NCBI GenBank assembly: GCA_023213395.1
Contig: CM041465.1
Span: 136,035,741-136,099,740 of the forward strand
DNA from: Cycas panzhihuaensis
Lineage: Eukaryota > Cycadophyta
Reading direction: 5' to 3'
Length of the DNA stretch: 64,000 bases
Positions 48,285 to 61,000 of the stretch are shown here, one piece after another (the stretch's first letter is position 1; every line of letters starts with the position of its first letter). Both the position numbers and the translations under genes were made by a program. The notes under the pieces were generated by a model that was not told the origin of the DNA, searched no databases, and saw only the letters and a list, made by a program, of their open reading frames with translations.

Positions 48285-49080
48285 CTTTGAAATGCCTCTA
48301 GTGTCTCAAGCCAAAGGGAGAACAACAATGTGATTTTGTACCTATTCTCTAGTGATTCCTGCATATTTTCCATACTATGGTTGCTCTTGATAACACATTG
48401 GAACCCATTGCAAGCCTATAGTTGTATATTGGCATTCATAGACTGCACAGTCTACACTAGTTGTATTTACATAGTTAAGTAGCACATTGTCATATGGTAT
48501 ATAATACCAATACCTCTAATTTGGAAGTATAATTTGGATAGCTAGTCTCTGTAAGTTTTAGCTCTCATTCTAGATGGAAATTAAGAAAACACCTAAATAG
48601 CAAAAAAAAATTCTATGAAAGCCTCCCTTATCTTCATAAGTATATATTTCTATCATCCCTTCAATGGCTAAGAGAGCAATTTATGACAAGTGCATGGTTT
48701 CCTAGAAAAGAGGATTTAGGACTCAATTTACATTTACAATCGTGACTTATGAATGGAACCCATTTGCCCAAAAAACATGTAAGAGAAAAAAACATTACCA
48801 CCCTTTGATTCATCAACATTTGCCCACTTAGAAAAAAGACAAAGACCACATGCACTATGCTACTTTAATTTGTTATACATTCCCGTCCTTGCCAAGATCA
48901 AAGAGTGTGTTTAAGTTCTTAAAAGAACGAGAATCAATAATTAAATTGCAACTGCAAATAAGTAGCATAACATTTTTAAGTAAGTCTCCCGGCCTCCAAA
49001 CATACTTATCGTGGACCTGCAGACAAACTAAGCAGCACTTCGTACCACCCCACGTCCCAAACCAAAATTAAAAATAACAT
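48285..49080. other. Intergenic DNA upstream of the MYB promoter region
   Basis: No supported gene. Base composition becomes less AT-rich from about 48,990 onward. Confidence 0.45.
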
Positions 49081-50056
49081 TTTCCATTTATATATATATA
49101 TTTATTGTCGATATTGAACCAATGCTTCCATATATTCGTCCTCCTAATTTTTCCACCCGATTTGACTCGTCACGACGATCCACATGATCCCACTACCCTA
49201 TGCGCTCCCCGTCTCTGGGAAAAAAAAAAGTATTTTATTCTCTTTCCGTGGAAAGCTTTACCAGTGCAATAGATTGCATTTCAATTTTAGCATCCGCACA
49301 GATACGGAGGTACACTTGAGTTTCGTCATGGCGGTTCCAACGTCCACATTCGCATTAAATGGCCCTTCTCCCTGTCAGAGCAGCATCCATTTTCCCTCAT
49401 TTCAATGAACAACGGTACACGCTGTCCCCCCACAGCCGGAGAATCACGGTGTACATCTTCTACGACGAAACGGAAACTTACGTTCTAACAGCGGGTCGTA
49501 CATTCAGTAACTTTAAATCCCACTATGTGGGGGAGGCTGCCGGATCCACGTCAGCCAACAGCCTTATTCACCACATCCACACCCACACGATCGGGGGGTG
49601 GGTGCGCTGTCGATCCAGAGCAGGACCGGCCCCCCCCCCCTGAAGGTATTGTGACTTTATGTATCAAAGTGTGGGGTAAAGGTGCCCTATTTAATGCATC
49701 TCGGGTACAATTCAAACGGTCATATGCGTATCAACCAGTCAAACTCCAAAACAATGCTAACGAATAATTCGACAGAAACCCAGGTCCATGGCAGGGTCGA
49801 TCGCCAGTGCAGTTGCAGACTGACGCCACTGTGCTCGTTATAATTTGAGGCGAGCACTTATTTATTGGAAAGCGGACGGCGTACCTTCTGAGATAACTAA
49901 ACCACAATTCCAACATAACTAACCCCAGGTCGCAGATGACCTCCAGAGCGAGTATTGTATTATATTATATGTATGCTGTGCTTTCTGCTCTATTCCTGCA
50001 CACGGGAAGTTCTTTCCTTTCGTTCTCTGCCTCGTCGCGAGTATCCGATACAGAGA
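49081..50056 (+). promoter_or_regulatory. GC-richer promoter region of the R3-MYB gene
   Basis: CpG-bearing DNA rises sharply here against the flanks. ACGT cores (CCACGTCAGC near 49,546 and CCCACGTCCC near 49,050) could bind bZIP-type factors. A run of 11 C lies at 49630-49640. Open frames at 49184-49767 are probably accidental: no domain and a Pro/Ser-rich bias from base composition. Promoter role is inferred from position. Confidence 0.5.
49959..49971 (+). promoter_or_regulatory. Likely TATA box of the R3-MYB gene
   Basis: ATTATATTATATG-type stretch about 90 bp before the start codon. A transcription start 30 bp downstream would leave a 5' leader of about 60 bp. It would also exclude the in-frame ATG at 49973 from the mRNA, which supports choosing ATG 50057. 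Confidence 0.5.
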
Positions 50057-50433
50057 ATGACCACCATGAACAGAGCCGAACAGAAGTCTGCAACAGAAGA
50101 GGGAAAGGGGGGCGGATTGGGGCGTAACGATGGAGGTGGAAACAGCAGTGTGGCCCCGGATAGCAGCATCACTGCTGACGAAGAAGAGCTCATCGTTAGA
50201 CTCCACAGGCTCCTGGGCAACAGGTAACGCGGCCTTAATTCTCTGATCCCTGCAATTTGCCTTAATTTCCTTGGCTCTCCCAAACCTAAGCCTTGCAAAT
50301 TGTTATTGGTTCCCTAAGCGTGAGGTCACATGGCAGGTGGGCTTTGATTGCCGGGCGGCTTCCGTGGCGGACGTCGGAGGAGATCGAGAAATACTGGAAA
50401 ATGAGAAGGCAGGAGTACAAGACCGGCAATTGA
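50057..50433 (+). CDS. Small single-repeat R3-MYB regulator (CAPRICE/TRIPTYCHON type)
   Basis: Two exons, 50057-50223 and 50337-50433, are joined across a 113-bp GT-AG intron (AACAG/GTAACG ... GGCAG/GTGG). The product is 87 residues. The intron splits the Arg codon of GNRW, the position where CPC-like genes are also interrupted. Residues 44-63 fit the bHLH-binding signature [DE]Lx2[RK]x3Lx6Lx3R exactly (EL, R48, L52, L59, R63). R3 Trp residues are at 57 and 76. YWKM keeps the Trp and Met that Arabidopsis CPC needs for cell-to-cell movement. There is no R2 repeat and no activation domain, so the expected role is competing with R2R3-MYBs for bHLH partners in epidermal or pigment control. The N-terminus is Gly-rich and unique. 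Odd: LPWRT replaces the usual LPGRT. ATG 50066 is an alternative start. Confidence 0.85.
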
Positions 50434-51000
50434 TCGGCAGGTTATTATATATTTAATGTAGAATGCGATACTTCTCTGTAATTAATTTTGATTTGGTGGT
50501 AATGATGAATGTTTAGTAGGGGGAGGAGGAGAGTGACAGACAGACGGGCGGGCAGGCAGCTCTATGAATTCTTCCAATGCCAATTGTGAACCGACGTTGT
50601 CGCTCTGGCAGGGAGCAGGGGGGTGAACGCTGATGAAACGATGGATAATATGAAAATCCGGATACTTTCTTCTCGATTAATGTTTCTGCAGCATGGTCAT
50701 GCGACATTATTTGATCGTGAATTGATGGAAATGTTGGTTTGTATGTTTTGTATTCGACACTGATATTCTAATTAAGGATTGGTATGGTATGTATTTTAAT
50801 CAAATATCTATAAAATGATATCTGGTTTTGAATTTTTAACTTCAAATGAATAATCGTGACGTCTGGGTTGTTCTGATCTCTCACCATGAACGGAATGTAC
50901 ATTGATTAAATGGTTGTACAGTCCGGAGAAAATTTCTGCTCCGACTGATATCTCCCACACGGAGGCGTTTCGCATGCTGCGAGGAGTGGGTTGGCGTATG
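50434..51000 (+). other. Probable 3' untranslated region of the MYB gene
   Basis: GC-richer patches persist to about 51,000. GGCAG/GTTATT at 50440/50441 and TTGTACAG/TCCGG near 50,930 could be splice sites of an intron within the 3' UTR, since 50,931-50,998 is again GC-rich. No reading frame continues the protein. Confidence 0.4.
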
Positions 51001-53650
51001 CTTGTAGTTTATATATTATATAAATTTGAAAGTAATTAATTCTCCCTTAGTTTAGGACTTTTTTAAAAAGGTGCCAAGTTATCGCATTCACTTTTTCTTT
51101 TCAACTATAATTGTAATTTGTAAATGCATCATAACAAATCCCTCAAGCCATCAACAAGCCTATTAATGATAGCTTTAATTTGTTTCTCTTTCTCGTAATA
51201 TATATATATTTTTTAAACGATAAGATTTATTACATCTTTTTTATTTCTTGGACTCGAATGATTATACATATTCCACTTAAATGTTTTTGTGTATTATAAA
51301 TCACCACTACTTTGTAATAGGCCATCCATCATGGATTGAATCTAGATGTATTTTGCACTAGCTTGCCAAATGAACAAATGAACTTCGTGTGGTGTGATAT
51401 ACCTTGGGGAATGACTCTTGTGTTTATGTGGTAGATAATGAAAGCTTGTTTCCCAGCATTTCATCATATCATAAAAGTATCAAACATAAGCTCTACCCAT
51501 TAATAGAAGTAAATCTTCTTATATATAGACCTGTTGACATTTTAACTTCCATGTCCCTAACTCTATATCAATTGTTCTATTTCAATTGTATCTTTTCTCT
51601 TTTTCTTAAAGGAATCTAATTTGTATAGTCTACATTAAACATGGTCTAACTTTTATGGAATTAATTTATCATGTACCTTACATATAAAGCAACGTCTTGT
51701 TATCACTATTATGATCTTCAATTTTAGAATGGATGTATGATACTCTCCTAGCTCAAATTTAAGCTCTCTAGAAAAAAGTTATAAATCATTGCAATCTTAT
51801 GTCACATAAGTGTTATACATTTTCTCTCGTTCTCCTTTTGTGGTTGAAAATTAGACCAAGTTAATTTATAATAAGAAATCACAACATCACTTCACAAAGA
51901 GGCTCTTCAAGAAATGATTTCTATACAAAAAGACAATGAAAGCCAACCTATACTTTGGGTAAAGCAACAATCCCCTATATTAGTTAGAAATATAATAATA
52001 AAAGGTTTACCAAGATACAACATGGCATAACATATACAAAAGGGCATCCAAATACACAACTTGTTCTTATACCCAAGTTGATTATTTCACATTCAACTTC
52101 ATCTTCTTTTTAGTTCCCTAGACCCAAGGATGATTCTTCTCTTAACCATCATGTTCACTAGCATTAAACATTAAAGGACTAGAAAAACGGGGATTACGAT
52201 ATCCTTCATTATTTGTACAACTCAAGGAACCAAAATCCAACCATCATCAACATTCCCGCTACCTACCTGAATGGTCACCTTATAATAAGCACTTTGCACC
52301 TATGAATGATAATGTATTGACCTCTATTACCGTAATTACTAAGAGATACTAATGATTATTCAAAAGCCCTGAGATCTATATTAAGAATCTTCAAACGAAT
52401 TAAGAAATTATGGAATAATTACTTGAGTGCATTTGTCTCTAAAGCATATGCATCTAGATCTTCCTTCATCTACAAAACAAGAGAAAGAAAGAGATCATTA
52501 AAAAATTTTGGAGGATAGAGTAAAGATAAATCCTCAAATTGTAACTTGTTGAGCAGTTTCCAACTTTATAATAAAATTTTAGTTTGAATAATATGCTAAG
52601 TGGAACTAAAACAAATAGATAAAGTTGTAGGTTACATCCAATGCTAAAGAAATTTAACAATCCTACAATTCTAAAATGAATGCAACTCAAAATTTTGTAG
52701 ACCATAAAAAATGAAAAAAATATGAATTCTAGATTTTACCAATTTATAACCCTTCATAAGTCTATCATATGACACCAAACACATATGCAAATAATTTAAA
52801 TGAACAATTTTAATATGCCAAAATGAATTTCTTCGTAGTAGTCACAAGATTTTAGGGTTTATTCTAAGTTATATCCTACTTAACTTAGCAACCAAATCCA
52901 TAAATAGATATAGTAATGTATAAGCTTCTTTTACTAAGAAACATATAAATAAAGTCTCTAACATCTAAAACTAATTAGCCCACTAATTAACTCTTAAAAT
53001 TACATAAATAAAGATGTTAAGATTCTCGTTAATAACAACAATTAAACAATAGAATAAAAATAAATATCTAAAAAAAAAAATCATTTTGAAACTCTAGCCA
53101 AGAGTAAACATAGCTAGTGATCATACTTAATAAACATATTATAGAGTGAATTTCCTTTTTGAAATAGTGACACAAAAAGGAAATGTCAACCAAAGCAAAG
53201 CACATACCAATCTTTAAAATATTTTAATCTGCCAAAGTAACATATTAATTATTAAATGAATGTCAAAGTAATAGACCATCCCAAATTAAGAAAGTACAAG
53301 TATATCAAGCCTTCAAAATAGCCTTGGTAACTAAAGAACCTTTGATTCAAGCTTTAGTAAGGAAAAACTTTAGATGTTTAATTAACAAATTCTTCCTTTC
53401 TTTTAAACTAAGAGGCAATAATTTTCTAATTCTATATCATGGGAGGGCTTTCCATGAGGTATTACCTTTATGTAATTTGGCCAATCATTTATATATGAGG
53501 GTAATACTTTACTTTAGAATAAAAATACAACTTAATCCGCATACACATCATATGTTATTTTAGCAATGCCCCATTTAGAAATAAACCCCAATGAAAGGAA
53601 ATTCTATATCAAGTATAAGAAGTATTGATAGTAAGCATCGGTAATGAATT
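51001..53650. other. AT-rich intergenic DNA, no gene seen
   Basis: No domain-bearing frame. The short frames at 51404-51619, 52466-52705 and 53324-53563 are low-complexity and unsupported. Confidence 0.55.
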
Positions 53651-53656
53651 ATAAGG

Positions 53657-56600
53657 ATGAAAAATGCACTTGAGAAACCATCTACATCTCTCGAGCAACA
53701 TGTTGAGGAACCATCTTCGAAGTCCATACACATCACTCCAGCAAAGGCACAATGTCGTCAGGAAGCCGGTCTATGTATGCAATATTCTGAAAAATGGACC
53801 ATTGGTCACAGTGGAATCTACAAAGCCAGGAAGATGGTCTTTACAATTGACCAGACTTATCTTTGGAAGATGACCCTGAGACTGAGCATGAATATGATGA
53901 TGAATCCCAAGACCACCCTACCTATGAGTTTCCCCCAAACCCTAAGCCTGAAGTTTCCTTATCAACTGTTACCTCCACTGCATGTCCTAAACCACTTTGA
54001 GTCAAAGGAATACTTTGGAAAATCCCAATTACCATTTTGATCGATGGTGGGGCATCACTAAATTTCATCGATATCTCCATTGCTCGACAGTTGAATCTTT
54101 ACATAGAACCTAAAATAGGCTTTACTTTCTTCTTACCTGATCATCACAACCTCTATTGTGTTGGAACAATAAAAAACTCACGGTCTACATTGGCTCATAT
54201 ACCCTCGTCTCTGATTTTTATGCCATGTCCATAGGTGGGTCAAATGTAATTCTTAGCATACAATGTCTCCATACTCTAGGAATTTATAACATTAATAACT
54301 CATCCACGGCCCCCTTCATTATGTTCAAAGATCACATGGGCTGCTCTCATAAACTCTATGGGTTGTAAGCCCCCCCAAACAAAGTAATCTCACCCACCTG
54401 AATGCGTCACTAACTCAATGGTAATATAGGATACATCATTTATCTTAACTATATCCAGGCCCCTTTAGGTATCCACCCTGATATCCAACAAGTATTAGAT
54501 CGATACCAATCTGTATTTGCTTCATTACCTGCTAGCCCCTCGCTCGATCGAGGTTTTTACCATACTATTGAGTTACAAAGTTCACATGGCCCAATTAGCC
54601 TTCGACCATATAGGAACTCCTATTTCCAAAAAAATGAAATCGAAAAAATCATGAGGGAATTGTTGGACATGGGTATTATCCAACCTAGTAAAAGCCCATA
54701 TGCGGCACCCATCATTTTAGTTTGCAAAAATGATGGCTCTTTCTGACTTTACGTTGATTATTGTGCGCTTAATAAAATCACCATAAAAAATAAGTTTCCC
54801 ATGGCACGAATTGATGACATATTAGATGAAATCCATGGTACTGCAATTTTCACCAAACTTGATTTACAATCAAGATATTACCAAATCCCTATCTTGCTAT
54901 ATGATCAACATAAAACAACTTTCTAAACTTCCCATGGCCACTTTGAGTTCTAGGAAATGCCCTTTGGCCTGTGTAATGCTCTGGCCACATTTCAGAGCCT
55001 CGTGAACAAGATCTTTTCCCCATACCTACAAAAATTTGTCATTGTCTTCTTCAATGATATTCTTATCTATAGCTCAAACATGCCTGCTCACATCTCGCAT
55101 CTAAAAACAATCCTTCAAATCTTAGCTGAGAATAAATTGTATGCTAAACTCTCTAAATGTGAGTTTGGGAAATCTGAACTACAATACCTTAGTCATATTA
55201 TATACTTTGCAGGGGTTTAGGTGGATCCCAATAAAATCTCTATCATTACTAATTGGCTAACCCCAAAAACCTTAACCCAATTACAGGCTTTCCTAGGACT
55301 TACTGGATTATGTCATTGGTTCGTTCAAAATTATGCCACATTAACCACCCCCTTAACCCACTTACTTTGGAAGGGTTCCTTCCAATGGTCCCCCTCAACT
55401 AATGAGGCCTTCCTCCATCTAAAGGAGATCATGACAACCACCCTAGTTTTGGTCTCTCCTGAATTTTCTCAGCCTTTCCAATTAGAATGCGATGCCTCCG
55501 AGTTTGGATTAGGTGTAGTCTTAATGCAAGACTTCCACCCCATCGTCTTCGTAAGTCAAAAACTTAAAGATCGTGAGTGTATACTGTCTACCTATCAAAA
55601 AGAAATGCGGGCCATCCTCCATGTTGTTGACAAGTGGTGACAGTATCTACTTAGTTCTAAATTTACTATCCTCACTAATCATCATAGCCTTCATCGCTCA
55701 CTAAATCAACTAGTCCTCTCAGAAGAACAGGCTAAATGGGTCGACCGCCTCCAAGTTTTTGATTTTATAATCACATATAAAGAGGAGAAAGATAACATTA
55801 TGGCAGATGCTCTCTCGAAGCTACCTTCATCTACACTTGATGATAACACCAGTCATACTAAGGACCCCACCATTTATGTTATTTCTTCCCCACAACCGAC
55901 ATGGATACAGGATTTAGCCACAGCTAACCAAACCCAAACTGATTTAATGCACTGGGCTAATAAAGTCCACACTCATAAGGATTTGTCCATCCATAATAAT
56001 CTTCTCTTATACCAAAATTACATATTTGTATACCCCTACTCAACTTTTATCTCACAGATTTTACCAGAATATCATTCTTCCCCTCTTGGCAGTCATTCGG
56101 GTTTTGATAAAACTTACCGTAAGATACGTTTTGATTTTTTTTTACTAGAAATAAAATCTACCATCCTTACCTTTATCTCAGAATGCAACACATGCCAATG
56201 CAACAAAGCTGATACAAAACCCCAACCAGGCCTCCTTTAACCGTTGCACATCCCATAAGGTAAATGACAAGATATTGCAATGGACTTTATAACAGGCCTA
56301 CCACTATTTGTCGGATCTGACTCTATTTTAGTAGTCATTGATAGGTTGACAAAATATGCCCACTTTTTACCTCTCCACATAACCTATAAAGCTCTGCATA
56401 TCGTTGACATTTACATTTAGACAATATTTTGTTTGTAAGGTTTTCAATCCACTATTGTATATGATCGTGACCCTAAATTCACTAGCTCCTTCTGGCAAGA
56501 GTTATTCTATACATTAAGAACATCATTCAACATAAGTTCAGCATACCATCCATAGATCAATGGCCAATCTAAGGTCCTTAACAAAACTATGGAGACCTAC

Positions 56601-57330
56601 TTACGTTGTTTTGCATCTAATCACTAGTCTAAATAGACATCATGGTTAGTCCTAGTTGAGTATTGGTACAACTCCTCACACCATTCAGCCATTGGAATGT
56701 CCCCATTTTTTGCCCTCTATGGGTATCCCTGATCGTCCCACCACACCTTGGCTACCAACCTCCGCACGGCAGTAGTACAACAAAAACTACAGTATATAGA
56801 CCAAATTCTCCACACCCTTAAACAAAACTTATCCATGGCCCAAAATTGAATGAAACAATTAGTATACTACCACCGCTTTGATCGTTCCTTCAATATTGGT
56901 GATCTTGTATTCCTTCATCTCTAACCTTATAAGCAACAATCCCTTCACCATCGTAAGAACCACAAACTTATCCCTTGATATTATGACCCTATAAAGTCCT
57001 AAAATATATTGGTGAAGTTGTATATGCTCTCGACCTTTCCCCCACCACAAACATCCATAATGTTTTTCATGTTTCCTATTTTCGGAAGTGTCTAAGAAAA
57101 CCTCATATTCCCCAGACAACCCTTCCAATTTTGGATAAAGAGCAAACCTTGCCCATACTTATAGAACGTATACTGGCTACCAGACAACGCTATCTCTGGA
57201 ATCGGTCCATTTCATAATATTTGATATAGTGGACAAGTTGTAATTCCAACGAAGCAACTTGGGAGTTCGATGAGTTTATCAAAGAGCACCTGCATCTCAC
57301 ATGCCTCGAGGACTCGGCATCTTAGGGGAG
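53657..57330 (+). pseudogene. Decayed chromovirus gag-pol (element H)
   Basis: The end of gag has ITPAKAQCRQEAGLCMQYSE and IGH (CX2CX3-4H knuckle, second Cys now Tyr) near 53,740-53,820. The protease reads ITILIDGGASLNFID at about 54,025. RT spans about 54,540-55,215 with FTKLDLQSRYYQI and MPFGLCNALATFQ. Its catalytic FDD is FND (55,050), a lost Asp. RNase H follows (FQLECDASEFGLGVVL near 55,480; MADALSKLP near 55,800). The integrase zinc domain is at about 56,060-56,205 and the core reads VVIDRLTKYAHFLPLH near 56,335. A chromodomain with EATWEFDEFIKEHL ends the protein near 57,290; it would steer integration to marked chromatin. Stops and frame changes occur throughout (for example between 54,360 and 54,960). 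Confidence 0.88.
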
Positions 57331-57336
57331 GGGACC
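57321..57336 (+). other. Polypurine tract of element H
   Basis: TTAGGGGAGGGGACC immediately precedes TGTTACATAAC, the start of the 3' LTR. Confidence 0.75.
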
Positions 57337-57736
57337 TGTTACATAACTTATCCAGCTAAGTTATGTAAACCACTAGTATATAGAGAGCTATTAACAAGTT
57401 ATAAGATAAGGTTAATTATGGAACTTCGTACATGTGCCATCAAGCTGGCCAATAGTATGCATGACCGCTACTGTCTAATAGAATATAAGGTCGCTTAGGC
57501 TGCTAATAGGATTACATGTATAAGACCCTCTTTTGTCTATATAAAGGTTATAAATTATAAATGATGGTTATTCCTGTGAAACTCTTGGTTGATTTGTTTT
57601 CCCTATTAGATAAAACAATGCAATTACGATTATCATTTCTCTACTATCTCAAGAGTGCTGGTGAGAAGAAATATCTCAGTGAATACCTTGGTTGTTAAGT
57701 TCTCACTGCTAGATCTATCATTAGGTATAAGTCAAG
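57337..57736 (+). repeat. 3' LTR of element H (right end uncertain)
   Basis: Starts TGTTACATAACTTATCC after the purine tract. TCTATATAAAGG near 57,536 is a good TATA box. The end is placed near 57,736 only by length and by the approach of the next element. Confidence 0.55.
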
Positions 57737-58000
57737 TGTAAGTGAATCAATAAATTAAGGGGGTCTTAGACATTCTTAATTGCCCATGTACTGAGGTATA
57801 TAAATCCTTGAGCTCATGTGCTAGTATATAGGGTCCCTAGTTTGCCACTTGTGGGTAGGTATCACTATACAAGATAACAACCAAGGGCTTTCCTTGGAGA
57901 CTCTAAGACTTAGAATTCTAGATTTTAAACCCCTTAAGTAGATAGGACATAAGAACACTTACACTTTTGAGTTATATTTTTAAGACAATATAATTTTATA
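57737..58000. other. Spacer or leader before Copia I
   Basis: 264 bp with no primer site recognised. It probably belongs to the Copia I 5' region. Confidence 0.35.
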
Positions 58001-61000
58001 ATGGAAATAAACCTTAGAAGCATAGTTGTACCTAAATTTGATGGTTCTAATTTCCTTAATTAGAGTAGGAGAATAGGGCTTATCTTCATTACAAAATGCA
58101 TGTGGGAGCTTGTCAACAAGGGATATAATAACATTAGCAATATTGTCATCATGGATGAAGAACAAACTTATAAGGAGTATGTCAAAAAGGATAACAAGGC
58201 TTTAGCCCTTATATTTTGTGCTCTAGAGGATCACATTTTTCCTAGAGTAAGTGAAGTTATCACATTCAAAGAAGCTTAGAATACCCTCAAGTTAATTTAT
58301 GAAGTAGCAATATCCACTAAGCACAAACTCTTAGAAGCAAATTTAAAAATCTAAGGATGTCACCTAGAGAAGGAATAAATGATTTCATCACCAAGGTATA
58401 ATAAGATCCTTAAGGGAAGTACTAAGTGAACAAAGAGTTCTATAAAGAATTTTAAGATATGTTGGAGAGATCAAAATATTTAAAATGGTAGCCACTAGTA
58501 TTAAGGTTTCTAAAGACCTTAGTACCTTTTTAATTGATCACCTAACTGCCATGAACCTAACAATTGCAAAGAAGAAAGGGAGCAATAAATCCCTTAAGTA
58601 TACCATTACCATAAAGGCAAGGATAAGATAAAATCATCAAGGATAAAGTTCTAGGGGAAGGGACCAATCCCATAGAGGAATAAAAAGATTTCAAAGACAA
58701 AATCCAATCCATCAAGAATAAACCAACTTCTAAAGTTAAGGAAATTATCAAGAATCAAACCAAAGGTATCAAGGACTAAACTGAAGGTATCAATGATCAA
58801 ATTGAAGGTATCAACGACCAAATAACTTCTAAACTAAAGGAAGATTTCAAGTACAAAACTAATGTTACCAAGGATCTAACAACTTCCAAAGTCAAGAAGT
58901 TATCAAAGATCAAAAAAGTATTATCAACGTCAAGATCAAATGAACTTCCAAGACCAAAGCTAAAGCCAATTCTTTAAAAGAGGTAAAGCAACCTCTAGAG
59001 GAAGAGGAACCTCTCTAAAAGTAGAAGTCATAGCTAAAGAGGAAGAGGAACTATCTAATATTCCTTCTGTCACAAAATGGGACATTTAGAACAAAAATGC
59101 TTTGCCAAGAATAATAGTATTCAAAGAGGGACAACTAATATATCAATTAAGAAGAGACATAATAATAGACTCTTTCTATCAAGTTTTATTACTAGTGAGA
59201 AAGAAGATAGTTGGTATATAGACTCAAGGTGTTCAACATACATGACCCATAAAGAAGAAATCTTCAAAGATATTGATAAGACTAAAAGATAAAAGATCAT
59301 GTTTAGAGATAATATTACCTATAAATCTATTGGCGAGGGTAATATATCCATAACCACAGAATCAGGAGAAATAAGGTATATTGATGATATATTACATATA
59401 CCAACTTTAAAGAAGAACCTACTTTCAATGGGTCAGATAATATAATAAGACTACAAGGTCATCTTTGATAATGGTGAGTGTACAATCAAAGATAAATGAA
59501 TGAATAAAATAATTGTAGCAAAAAGATAAGTGACTAGTGACATATTATTTAAGCTAGTTATTCCTCCATCAGACACCTATGCTTTGAAAGCCTCCACTCA
59601 AGTTGGTAGTGAAACATAGCATAAGAGATTTGGTCACTTAAACTACAATAACTTTGTATTAATGAAGAGGATGGAAATGGTTTATGGATTGCCTACCATA
59701 AAAGTAGATAAAAAATTTTATAAAGGATGCCTACTTAGAAAACAACACAGATAAAGTTTTCCAAATAGTATTTATAAAGCCCAAGGACCTCTTTAACTAA
59801 TCTATATAGACCTATGTGGACCCATGGATGTACTATTACTAAGAGGCATAAAATACTTCATAACCTTCATTGATGATTTCACTAAAAAGACTTGTGTATA
59901 TTTCCTCAAATTTAAAACAGATGCTTTTCAGTGTTTTCTTGACTTCAAAACCTTTGTTGAAAAATAAAATGACCATAAAATTCTTACCCTAAGGTCAAAT
60001 AATAGAGGAGAATTCATTTCAAATAAATTTAAAGCATATTACAATTATTACAGTATAAGGAGGCAACTCACAAATCCCTATACTCCATAACAAAATGGAG
60101 TGGTAGAAAGAAAAATTCAAACTATTATTAAAATAACAAGATGTATGCTTAAAGATAAGCAGTATGGATATGAACTTTAGGTAGAAGCCATGTATACAGT
60201 TGTATACTTATTAAATAGGTGTACCACCAAGGCTCTTAAGTGGGTCACACCAAAGGAAGCTTGGACAACTCATTAGCCAAGTATACACCACTTGAAGATT
60301 TTTTAGTGCTTAATATTTGCTCATGTACTAGAATAAAAGAGAACAAAGTTGGATGACAAAAGCAATAAATATATCTTTATAGGATACTTTGATGTCTCTA
60401 GATCCTATAAACTATTTGATCCAAAAGAAAAGAAAATCATTATAAGTAGGGATGTCATCTTTAAGGAAGATGAATGTTATCAAGTAGAAACTAAAAAAGA
60501 TAAGGAAAAGAATCTCATTATGGAAATAAATTCAAATTTGAAGTCTGCAAACATACCAAGTCTCAATGAAGCAAGCCCAAATGAAGAAGGGCCCTTCATA
60601 TTCAATCAAAAGGTCCCAAAATGGGTTTAAAGAGGTCATGATCTTTCTAATATTTTAGATAATAATTTTGAAAGAAGGTCCACACACTCTCATAAAGCTA
60701 TTTTTGCCTTAATAAGCCAAGTCATGGCATTAAATGAGCCTCATACTTTTAAGGAGGCTAACTAAAAATATAAATGAAAAGATTTAATGAAAGAAGAATA
60801 TAAAGTAGTAGTAATAAGATCTTGTTAAATAGTTTGCCTAAGAAGACTACTCCAAGACTTACAAGTAAAATAGGATGATCCTACATAAACGTTATGTGAT
60901 AACCAAACCACCATACAAATAACTCAAAATCTAGTATTTCATGACAGAACAAAGAATATTGAAACTTAACATAATTTCATTAGAGAATTAGTTCAAGTTG

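Larger units (their letters stand above)
53651..57736 (+). mobile_element. 5'-truncated chromodomain Gypsy retrotransposon (element H)
   Basis: The right half is well preserved in order: gag zinc knuckle, protease, RT, RNase H, integrase, chromodomain, purine tract, 3' LTR. The 5' LTR and most of gag were not found upstream, where AT-rich DNA starts near 53,600. The integrase-linked chromodomain defines a chromovirus. Confidence 0.85.

Noticed and set aside
49184-49767. Plus-strand frames of 74-94 codons upstream of the MYB gene
   Set aside because: GC-rich promoter DNA yields long frames by chance; frames overlap one another and show no domain.
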